From: Flavobacteriaceae bacterium
GTDB lineage: Bacteria > Bacteroidota > Bacteroidia > Flavobacteriales > Flavobacteriaceae
NCBI GenBank assembly: GCA_002700405.1
Contig: PACY01000015.1
Location: 6,604-31,875, forward strand
Length of the DNA: 25,272 nucleotides
Direction of reading: 5' to 3'
The notes under the pieces are model-generated. The model did not search any database, was not told the origin of the DNA, and worked only from the letters and a program-made list of their open reading frames with translations. How positions within the stretch are numbered: position 1 is the stretch's first letter; each line of letters opens with the position of its first letter. The position numbers and the translations under genes were made by a program. Shown here piece after piece: positions 15,678-22,222 of the stretch.

Positions 15678-17749
15678 AAATCTGAGTCTTTTAATTCTTC
15701 ATTAATAAGAATTTCAGTAATATTTAATTCCAGTTTTTGTGATGGAATCTCAGTGCTAAAGGGAAATTTAATTCCATTGACATCTCTGTAGTCACTATAA
15801 TTTGTGGAGACTATATTGTTATTATCATCTTGTTCTTCAACACTTAATAATAATCCAGAATCTACACCATAGTATCTATATGATATTTTTTCACCCTCAG
15901 TAATTTTTACTTTATATGCATCTTTGAAGTCAATAGAATTAATGCTCATTAATTCTATTTCATCTTCAGAATAATATAATTCTTCAAAAATTCCTTTAAC
16001 AGCCTTAGCTCTATCAATTTGTTTGTCATCCATTGCTTTTCTTTGTCCTTGCCCTTCTGTATATCCTGTTTCTCCGTCAAAACTTGATTTCATTAATGTC
16101 ATTTTTTGACCATTCATATTTACCTCCATTTTAGTCGAAGACTTATTTGGAGCCATTTGTTTCATAGTCATCTGAGGTCTAAAAGGAGCTCCAGGAATTG
16201 TGACTTCAGCTTTAGAAACCAAAGTATTAACAGATTCAAGCAAGTCCCTACCGCCAATTGAATTAATATAATTATTCATTACTTTACTAGCAGTTAACCC
16301 TTCTGGAATAGCCTTATTAAATACAGGTTTTGCAATAGAATTTGCATAATGATCAAAGTAGGTAACTGGCCATCCCACATTTTCTGTAAGATTATCAGCC
16401 ACGTCACTTCCTTTTCCAACAACAATGATTCTAGTACCATTAGGATAATTAAAATATCTATTTGCTACTCTTTTTACATCCTCTGCACTAACTGCATTTA
16501 TTTTTTCTAAGTATGTTTCATAAAAATCTTTCGGAAGATCATTTAACTTAATATTTAAGGCATAATTTGCTATAGTTTGAGGACTTTCTAATCTTCTTAT
16601 AAAATTACCCACATATTTTGCTTTTGCATTTTTTAATAATTCTGCATCTACAGTTTCTGTTTTAATTCTATTAATTTCTTTAATGATTTCCACTACTGCG
16701 CTATCAGTAACTACATTCCTTACTTTAGCTCCAGCTGTAAATCTGGAAACACCATATCTACTAGAGCCAAGACTAGAGTAGGCTCCATATGTATATCCTT
16801 TATCTTCTCTAAGATTTTTAAAAAGGTAGCCTTCACCACCTCCACCTAAGATATTATTAGTAATTAAAGCTGCATGATACTCTTCGTCATTCATTTTTAA
16901 ATCAACATTATTTGTAACTGAAATTGAAGATTGCGTTGCAGTTGGTAAATCAATAAAATTAATTTCTGTTAGATTAACATTTGCAGTAAGTTCTGGAATA
17001 GGATCAGTATGAGACTTGCCTTTTTTCCATGCGCCAAATTTTTCAGAAATCAATGATTTAATTTCTTTATAATCTACATCCCCAATGACAACTAGATAAG
17101 AATTGTTTGGTTTGAAATATTTTTTGTGATATTCTAAAACATCTTCAAATGTTATATTGTTTAATGTTTCTTCGGTTATAAACTCACCATAAGCATGGTT
17201 TTTCCCATAAGATAGTGCAGATCCAACTCTACCAGCAATAGCATCTAAACTTTTCTTATCTGCTTTTAATGCTTCAATTAGCTTCTCTTTTTCTTTATTA
17301 AATTCTTCTTCAGAAAGAAGAGGATTTATTACTGCATCTGTCATTAAATCAACAACACGTTCATTATTTTTACTTAATGTGCTGGCAAAGCCTCCACTAA
17401 AACCAATGTTCAAACTAGCACCAAGAAAATCAATTTCTTCATTAAACTCATCTTTAGGGATAGTTGTGGTACCATTCCCTAGAATAGACCCTAGGAGACT
17501 TGTTACTCCAGCCTTATCCCCTTCAATAATAGGATTGTTATCAATTCTTAAGCTATATGATACTCTAGGTAGTTTGTGGTTTTCAACAACTAAAACTCTT
17601 ATACCATTTTTTAGCTTAAATTCTTGAGGTTTTTCTAATTTAATTTTTGGAGTTGGCCCACCTTTAGGTTGTATAGATCGGTCAAGTTGTGCATTAACAT
17701 TTATTGAAATGATTAATGCAGATATCAGTAGAATTATTCTTCTTTTCAT
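15674..17749 (-). CDS. M16-family peptidase-like protein without the zinc motif, plus LolA-like C-terminal domain
   Basis: This 691-residue exported protein has a signal peptide (about 1-20, MKRRIILLISALIISINVNA). Residues 40-470 form two M16 (insulinase/pitrilysin-like) halves. Where an HxxEH motif would be, the sequence reads GVTSLLGSILGNG, so the subunit cannot bind catalytic zinc. It keeps NLREDKGYTYGAYSS (about 315-330), whose Arg and Tyr act on substrate in partner subunits of this family. Residues 490-691 form an extra domain rich in beta strands (VSKAEVTIPGAP, MTLMKSSFDGETGY, DYRDVNGIKFPFST) resembling LolA/LolB-type outer-membrane lipoprotein-sorting folds. It follows the catalytic M16 gene by 19 nt, so the two probably form a heterodimeric periplasmic protease. 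Confidence 0.9.
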   Translation of the reverse strand: MKRRIILLISALIISINVNAQLDRSIQPKGGPTPKIKLEKPQEFKLKNGIRVLVVENHKLPRVSYSLRIDNNPIIEGDKAGVTSLLGSILGNGTTTIPKDEFNEEIDFLGASLNIGFSGGFASTLSKNNERVVDLMTDAVINPLLSEEEFNKEKEKLIEALKADKKSLDAIAGRVGSALSYGKNHAYGEFITEETLNNITFEDVLEYHKKYFKPNNSYLVVIGDVDYKEIKSLISEKFGAWKKGKSHTDPIPELTANVNLTEINFIDLPTATQSSISVTNNVDLKMNDEEYHAALITNNILGGGGEGYLFKNLREDKGYTYGAYSSLGSSRYGVSRFTAGAKVRNVVTDSAVVEIIKEINRIKTETVDAELLKNAKAKYVGNFIRRLESPQTIANYALNIKLNDLPKDFYETYLEKINAVSAEDVKRVANRYFNYPNGTRIIVVGKGSDVADNLTENVGWPVTYFDHYANSIAKPVFNKAIPEGLTASKVMNNYINSIGGRDLLESVNTLVSKAEVTIPGAPFRPQMTMKQMAPNKSSTKMEVNMNGQKMTLMKSSFDGETGYTEGQGQRKAMDDKQIDRAKAVKGIFEELYYSEDEIELMSINSIDFKDAYKVKITEGEKISYRYYGVDSGLLLSVEEQDDNNNIVSTNYSDYRDVNGIKFPFSTEIPSQKLELNITEILINEELKDSDF

Positions 17750-17768
17750 TTTTTAATACTTTTTATAA

Positions 17769-19076
17769 TTATTCTCCTGGTAAATATTCAATATCTACCC
17801 TTTGATTAGGACTTAAATACTTTTGAGCAACACTTCTAATTTCTTCTCTTGAAATAGATCTGTATATATCAATTTCTTTATTGATTAAATTAACATCACC
17901 ATAAAGAAGATAATATCTAGCAAGAGAATTTGCTATTCCTGCAATACTAGAGTTTGAGTTTACAAATTGTGATTCAAATTTATTAAGTAACTTTTGATGA
18001 TCTCTTTCTGAAATCAATTCATTTTGAACTTTTTCAATTTCTTCTTCTATCTCAATTAATAAAGTGTCAAGAGAAACATCTCCAAGAGGTAATGCGAGGA
18101 TTGCAAATATATTGTAATCTACTTGTCCTAAATTAATTACTTGAGTTTGTAATGCTTGTTTTTGATCATCTACAAGTTTCTTATACAATACAGAACTTTT
18201 TCCACTACTTAAATATGTTGAAATCATATCTAAAACATAAGAATCTCTACTGGCAAATCCAGGTGTTCTAAAACTAGATAAGAGCATAGGTATTTGAATA
18301 TTTCTATCATATGCTATAGCTCTAACATTTTCGCTTATTGGCTCTTCCTTTGGAAAATTTCTAACAACTTCATTGCCTCTAGGCACTTCATCAAAATATT
18401 TTTTTACAAGCCCTATGGTCTCCTGTGTATCAATATCTCCAGCGACAATTAGTACAGCATTATTTGGGCCATAATAGGTTTTATGATAAGCCATAAATTC
18501 TTCTAGTGTAGCCGCATCTAGATGCTCCATTTTACCTATATTTTCATCTTTATAAGGATGGACTTTGAATAAGTTTTCATTTAGCACTTTTAATAGTTTA
18601 CCATATGGGGCATCATATCTTTGCCTCTTTTCTTCTTTAACTACTTCATTTTGTGTATCAACACCTAACTGATCAATAACTGGGTGAAGCATCCTTTCAG
18701 ATTCCAGCCACAATCCTAATTCAAGCTTGTTTGAAGGGAATGTTTCGTAATAATATGTTCTATCTTGGGATGTGTTAGCATTAAATGAACCACCATTTGC
18801 AGGAATAATCTTCATAAATTCACCTCTTCCTATATTCTTTGAGCCCTCAAATAAAAGGTGTTCAAAAAAGTGAGCAAAACCTGTTCTTTCCCTATCTCCA
18901 TCTTTTCCGCCTACGTCATACATGATAGAGGTTGTTACCACTGGAGCTGAATTGTCTTGGTGTAAGATAACATGCAGTCCATTGTCAAGATCAAATTCTG
19001 TAAAATCTACTTGTTGACCGAAGATTTGGCTAAATATTAGTAGAAAAACAGGAAATAATAATAGAATTTTTTTCAT
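17769..19076 (-). CDS. M16-family zinc metallopeptidase (catalytic subunit)
   Basis: This 435-residue exported protein has signal peptide MKKILLLFPVFLLIFSQIFG. It has the inverted zinc motif HFFEH (His69, Glu72, His73) in GFAHFFEHLLFEGSK, followed by the distal acidic region NEVVKEEKR (Glu144-149) expected to give the third ligand. One M16 N-domain and one C-domain fill the length. It is first in a two-gene operon with the motif-less M16 protein 19 nt downstream, the usual arrangement of active and inactive partners. A periplasmic or outer-membrane-associated role in peptide degradation is inferred; the substrate is unknown. Confidence 0.95.
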   Translation of the reverse strand: MKKILLLFPVFLLIFSQIFGQQVDFTEFDLDNGLHVILHQDNSAPVVTTSIMYDVGGKDGDRERTGFAHFFEHLLFEGSKNIGRGEFMKIIPANGGSFNANTSQDRTYYYETFPSNKLELGLWLESERMLHPVIDQLGVDTQNEVVKEEKRQRYDAPYGKLLKVLNENLFKVHPYKDENIGKMEHLDAATLEEFMAYHKTYYGPNNAVLIVAGDIDTQETIGLVKKYFDEVPRGNEVVRNFPKEEPISENVRAIAYDRNIQIPMLLSSFRTPGFASRDSYVLDMISTYLSSGKSSVLYKKLVDDQKQALQTQVINLGQVDYNIFAILALPLGDVSLDTLLIEIEEEIEKVQNELISERDHQKLLNKFESQFVNSNSSIAGIANSLARYYLLYGDVNLINKEIDIYRSISREEIRSVAQKYLSPNQRVDIEYLPGE

Positions 19077-19131
19077 TTTTTTCAGTTTAAATTGATATAA
19101 TTTATGTACTACTTTATAATAATACGGAATG

Positions 19132-19139
19132 CAAATCTA
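19132..19139 (-). promoter_or_regulatory. -7 promoter element (TAGATTTG) for the M16 operon
   Basis: On the minus strand TAGATTTG matches TAnnTTTG exactly. No clear TTTG -33 box lies 19-21 bases upstream. The expected transcript would begin near 19126, giving a leader of about 50 nt before the ATG at 19076. Confidence 0.5.
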
Positions 19140-19203
19140 CAAAAATTATCAATCTTGAAGAGTTTAGTACTTAATTTCAAAGATTTTTATAATATAAAAA
19201 ACA

Positions 19204-19234
19204 TTTGTAGGTTAAGATATAACCTTTATATTTG
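19204..19234 (+). promoter_or_regulatory. Promoter for rplU-rpmA (TTTG-N19-TATATTTG)
   Basis: The -33 box TTTG (19204-19207) and the -7 box TATATTTG (19227-19234) are separated by 19 bases, the textbook spacing for the Bacteroidota primary sigma factor. The start site should fall near 19240, leaving a leader of about 27 nt. This is the best promoter match in the window and suits a highly expressed ribosomal protein operon. Confidence 0.85.
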
Positions 19235-19266
19235 CAGACGTTTTCGAATGATATAATCTAAATAAA

Positions 19267-19761
19267 ATGTATGCAATTGTTGAAATAGCTGGAAAACAAT
19301 TTAAGGTTGAAAAAGACCAAAAGTTATATGTTCATCGTTTAAAAGAAGATGAAGGTAAAAAAGTGACATTTGATAATGTTCTTATGATTGATAATAAGGA
19401 TAAGGTTTCATTTGGATCTCCTATGATTAGTGGAGCTCAGGTTGGGGCGAAGATTTTAAAGCATTTAAAATCTGATAAAGTAATTGTTTTCAAGAAGAAA
19501 AGAAGAAAGGGTTATAGAGTAAAAAACGGACATCGTCAATTGTTAACCCAGATTCAAATTAGTGATATATCATTAACTGGAGCAAAAGCTTCAAAGAAGT
19601 CTACTAAAAAAGTAGAGAAAACAGAAGATAAGAAATCAGATAACAAGCAGGAAGACCTAAGTAAATTATCTGTAGCTGCTTTAAAGGATATGGCTAAATC
19701 AAAGGGTATTTCAGGTATTTCTAAAATGAAAAAGGCAGACTTAATTAAAGCACTTAGTTAA
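19267..19761 (+). CDS. rplU: 50S ribosomal protein L21 with C-terminal extension
   Basis: Residues 1-103 are a normal bL21 (MYAIVEIAGKQFKVEKDQKL; KHLKSDKVIVFKKKRRKGYR; GHRQLLTQIQI), which binds 23S rRNA in the large subunit. A 60-residue extension follows: a Lys/Ser/Glu-rich linker (about 106-130) and a compact helical segment (131-164: LSKLSVAALKDMAKSKGISG, ending KKADLIKALS). This resembles a Rho N-terminal or SAP-like helix-extended-helix fold. Extended L21 proteins are common in flavobacteria; the role of the extension is unknown. It is co-transcribed with rpmA, 11 nt downstream. Confidence 0.96.
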   Translation: MYAIVEIAGKQFKVEKDQKLYVHRLKEDEGKKVTFDNVLMIDNKDKVSFGSPMISGAQVGAKILKHLKSDKVIVFKKKRRKGYRVKNGHRQLLTQIQISDISLTGAKASKKSTKKVEKTEDKKSDNKQEDLSKLSVAALKDMAKSKGISGISKMKKADLIKALS

Positions 19762-19772
19762 AAAGTTAAAAA

Positions 19773-20033
19773 ATGGCACATAAAAAAGGAGTAGGAAGTT
19801 CTAAAAACGGTAGAGAATCAGAATCGAAACGATTAGGTGTTAAGATTTTTGGAGGACAAGCTGCAATTGCTGGCAATATTATTGTTAGACAAAGAGGAAC
19901 TGTTCATAACCCTGGTGAAAACGTCTATTTAGGAAAGGATCATACTCTTCATGCAAAAGTTGATGGCATTGTAAGGTTTACAAAAAAGAAGAATAATAAA
20001 TCTTTTGTTTCCATTATTCCCGCTAAAGCATAA
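19773..20033 (+). CDS. rpmA: 50S ribosomal protein L27
   Basis: This 86-residue bL27 starts MAHKKGVGSSKNGRESESKR and contains LGVKIFGGQ and GNIIVRQRGT, conserved throughout bacteria. Its basic N-terminal arm reaches toward the peptidyl transferase centre. No N-terminal propeptide needing cleavage, as in Firmicutes, is present: Ala2 is directly after the start Met. It is the second gene of the rplU-rpmA operon. Confidence 0.98.
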   Translation: MAHKKGVGSSKNGRESESKRLGVKIFGGQAAIAGNIIVRQRGTVHNPGENVYLGKDHTLHAKVDGIVRFTKKKNNKSFVSIIPAKA

Positions 20034-20050
20034 TCTTTAATTTTCAGAGT

Positions 20051-20067
20051 TGTACTTTTATAGTACA
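20051..20067 (+). terminator. Small hairpin after rpmA
   Basis: TGTACT and AGTACA form a 6-bp stem around TTTAT, 17 nt after the rpmA stop. Only CAATTTTG follows, so it is a weak terminator at best. It might reduce read-through into the phosphopantetheinyl transferase gene or protect the ribosomal mRNA 3' end. Confidence 0.3.
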
Positions 20068-20078
20068 CAATTTTGATA

Positions 20079-20705
20079 ATGCCAATTATTCGAACAATAA
20101 GACCGAATGATAATACCGTCGTTGGTATTTGGAAGATTACAGAATCAATAGATGATTTATCTAGCCAGGTTGTTTTATCTTCAAAATCTAAAAAGCTATT
20201 AAAAAATAGAAAAGCGAGTATTCATAAACTACAATTTCTGAGTATTAGGGCTATTTTACTAGAGCTTGGTTATTCTGATCAGGATCTATCATATATAAAT
20301 AATGCTCCAATTTTAAATAATGGTAAAAAAATATCTATAAGTCATTCAAATTTATTTTCATGCGTAATAATTAGCGATTTTAAAGTTGGAATCGACGTCC
20401 AGGAGTTTAATAATAAAATTAACACCATTGCAAAAAAATTTATTGGTTATGAGGCTTTATATGTAAAAGATAATGACATTCAAATCATTTCAATAATTTG
20501 GAATATTAAAGAATCAATATATAAGATTGCTAAAATTATAGGATTAGATTATAAAAACCATTTATTAGTAATACCATTCAATATAAATGATGATTTTACC
20601 TATTCATGGCTTATTTATAAAAAGCGTAAGGAAAGGTATATCTCCTATTTTTTTACAATAGAAAATTATAGTTTTGCATATCTAATACATACATGTGATG
20701 AATGA
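20079..20705 (+). CDS. 4'-phosphopantetheinyl transferase superfamily protein
   Basis: The family transfers phosphopantetheine from CoA to a Ser of acyl-, aryl- or peptidyl-carrier proteins. The ATG at 20079 gives 208 residues; a TTG two codons earlier is in frame but less likely. Visible motifs are ISISHS (about 85-90), GIDVQ (Asp106) and WNIKESIYK (Trp141, Lys144, Glu145, Lys149), matching the Sfp-type WxxKExxxK. The second acidic residue of the usual D-x-E pair is Gln108 here, a substitution I believe also occurs in Bacteroidota relatives. The target carrier protein is not in the window. The end overlaps pnuC by 8 nt. Confidence 0.88.
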   Translation: MPIIRTIRPNDNTVVGIWKITESIDDLSSQVVLSSKSKKLLKNRKASIHKLQFLSIRAILLELGYSDQDLSYINNAPILNNGKKISISHSNLFSCVIISDFKVGIDVQEFNNKINTIAKKFIGYEALYVKDNDIQIISIIWNIKESIYKIAKIIGLDYKNHLLVIPFNINDDFTYSWLIYKKRKERYISYFFTIENYSFAYLIHTCDE

Positions 20706-21330
20706 AATTTATGATTTTTTTTTAGAAGCATATTCTAATTCCCCAACATTTATAATTATACTTGAATTTATTGCAGTTGTTTTTGGAATAATAAGTGTTG
20801 TGTATGCTAAAAAAGAAAATATATTAGTTTATCCAACAGGAATTATTTGCACGGTAATAACAATCTATCTTTTGTATAGGGCTCAGTATTTTGGCGATAT
20901 GATGATGAATATTTACTATTCAATAATGAGCATATATGGATGGTGGAACTGGTCTAGAATTAAAGATAATCGTTATATAGTTCTGATAACTAGAACAAAT
21001 AAAAAGGAATATTTGATAGCATTCTTTTTCTTTTTACTAACAATAGGAATTACATATGCCGTTTATAAAATGAACTTAGATTCTCTTGAAATACCAAATT
21101 ATATTGACATTTTTACCTCTGGAATTTTCTTTACAGCAATGTGGTTGATGGCTAACAAGAAAATTGAGAGTTGGATTTTTTGGGTTATAGGGGATATAAT
21201 TACAGTACCATTATATAGCTATAGAGGATTAGGTATGTTATCTTTGCAGTACTTAATCTTTTTGGTACTAGCAATACAAGGATATTTAGAATGGAAAAAG
21301 ACTTTAAACAAACAGAATCAAACTGCATAA
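20698..21330 (+). CDS. pnuC: PnuC-family vitamin (nicotinamide riboside or thiamine) transporter
   Basis: This 210-residue inner-membrane protein has about seven hydrophobic segments. The family signature SIYGWWNWSR (about 78-87) contains the aromatic substrate-site motif, and AIQGYLEWKK lies near the C-terminus. PnuC proteins move nicotinamide riboside, and close relatives move thiamine (PnuT) or riboflavin, by facilitated diffusion trapped by phosphorylation. The ATG at 20698 is preferred; a GTG one codon earlier is also in frame. It overlaps the upstream transferase by 8 nt and the downstream kinase by 40 nt, a tight operon. The kinase neighbour favours nicotinamide riboside, but the nearby TPP riboswitch leaves thiamine open. 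Confidence 0.92.
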   Translation: MNEIYDFFLEAYSNSPTFIIILEFIAVVFGIISVVYAKKENILVYPTGIICTVITIYLLYRAQYFGDMMMNIYYSIMSIYGWWNWSRIKDNRYIVLITRTNKKEYLIAFFFFLLTIGITYAVYKMNLDSLEIPNYIDIFTSGIFFTAMWLMANKKIESWIFWVIGDIITVPLYSYRGLGMLSLQYLIFLVLAIQGYLEWKKTLNKQNQTA

Positions 21331-21857
21331 AAGTTGTATTATTTGGCCCAGAATCTACTGGAAAAACAACTTTAGCAAAAAAACTAGCGAGACATTACAA
21401 TTCGGTTTGGGTTAGAGAATATGCAAGAGAATATTTGCAAAATAAATGGAATAATCAGAGGAAAACATGTGAACCAAAGGATCTTCCAGAAATTGCAAAA
21501 GGTCAAATAAGATTGGAAAACGAATTATCTAAAAAAACTAATTCAGTTTTAATATGCGATACAGATTTATTGGAAACTAAAGTGTACTCAGAAACATACT
21601 ATTCAGATACATGTGATCCGATTATAGAAAAATACGCAATAGAAAATAGTTATGACTTATATTTTCTAACATATATTGATGTTCCGTGGGTTAAAGATGA
21701 TCTTAGAGATAAGCCAAATGAAAGAATGAAGTCCTTTAAAATTTTTGAAAATACTTTAATAAAATATAATCGCCCATATGTAATTTTGAAAGGAAATAAG
21801 CAAAAAAGATTAAATATTGCAATAAAACATATTGATGGTTTGATGAAAAGTATGTAA
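21291..21857 (+). CDS. NadR-like P-loop kinase (AAA_28 family; probable ribosylnicotinamide kinase)
   Basis: This 188-residue protein has a Walker A P-loop GPESTGKTT (residues 19-27), an acidic DTD at 90-92 (ICDTDLLETKVYSE), and DDLRDKPNER as a probable lid. It corresponds to the C-terminal ribosylnicotinamide kinase domain of NadR alone; the NMN adenylyltransferase and DNA-binding domains of E. coli NadR are absent. Phosphorylating the imported nucleoside would trap it in the cell, fitting its overlap with pnuC. The first 40 bases overlap the pnuC 3' end in another frame, and the ATG at 21291 gives the usual N-terminal lead before the P-loop. A thiamine-kinase role is an alternative. Confidence 0.87.
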   Translation: MEKDFKQTESNCIKVVLFGPESTGKTTLAKKLARHYNSVWVREYAREYLQNKWNNQRKTCEPKDLPEIAKGQIRLENELSKKTNSVLICDTDLLETKVYSETYYSDTCDPIIEKYAIENSYDLYFLTYIDVPWVKDDLRDKPNERMKSFKIFENTLIKYNRPYVILKGNKQKRLNIAIKHIDGLMKSM

Positions 21858-21866
21858 ATTTGCTCG

Positions 21867-22172
21867 GTGAAAAAGTTTTATAGCATTTTTCTCTTAGGTG
21901 TTCTAACTATACCAAATCTATTTAGTATAGAACATATTTTTTCAGAAGAACATATAATTTGTGATGAAGTTGAGCTCCATGTTCATGAATTGGAGAATCA
22001 CTGCTCAGTTTGTTATTTTTTCAATACAAACTATGATGATAGTTTTTTAGATTTTAAAAAACAAGATTACAAATCAAATACTATAGATAGTCCAACTATA
22101 GTTTACACTAAACTTTATTCTATTAATTTTTTATATTATTTTGATTCTAGAGGCCCTCCTTCAAATTGTTAA
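21867..22172 (+). CDS. Small exported His/Cys protein of unknown function
   Basis: This 101-residue protein starts with GTG at 21867, 9 nt after the kinase gene; no alternative ATG fits. A signal peptide (about 1-20, MKKFYSIFLLGVLTIPNLFS) is followed by IEHIFSEEHIICDEVELHVH and ELENHCSVCYFF, a cluster of His, Glu and a C-x-x-C pair, and the C-terminus is FDSRGPPSNC. I recognise no family with certainty. The combination of C-x-x-C, a late aromatic segment and terminal R-G-P-P recalls small proteins encoded beside metal-related TonB receptors, such as proteobacterial DUF2946. It lies 50 nt upstream of a receptor with His-rich loops and may help bind or deliver the same metal. Confidence 0.7.
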   Translation: MKKFYSIFLLGVLTIPNLFSIEHIFSEEHIICDEVELHVHELENHCSVCYFFNTNYDDSFLDFKKQDYKSNTIDSPTIVYTKLYSINFLYYFDSRGPPSNC

Positions 22173-22195
22173 TTTCAATTTTATCATTAACAATT
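22164..22195 (+). repeat. Perfect 10-bp inverted repeat between small exported gene and TonB receptor
   Basis: AATTGTTAAT (22164-22173) and ATTAACAATT (22186-22195) are exact reverse complements separated by 12 bases. The left arm overlaps the stop codon of the small gene, and the right arm ends 27 bases before the receptor ATG. It could be a repressor operator or an RNA hairpin in the intergenic mRNA; there is no T tract, so it is unlikely to be a terminator. Confidence 0.5.
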
Positions 22196-22222
22196 AATCA
22201 AAATAAATAAAAAATAAAAATC

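Noticed and set aside
17379..17627. 82-codon plus-strand frame inside the M16 gene
   Set aside because: Antisense to conserved M16 coding sequence with no recognisable product.
15674..17749. Missing HxxEH in the second M16 protein as a sign of a pseudogene
   Set aside because: The frame is intact over 691 codons and keeps the R/Y motif; inactive partner subunits are normal in this family.
20073..20705. Start of the phosphopantetheinyl transferase at TTG 20073
   Set aside because: An ATG two codons later (20079) begins MPIIRTIRPN, a more natural N-terminus; TTG use is not needed here.
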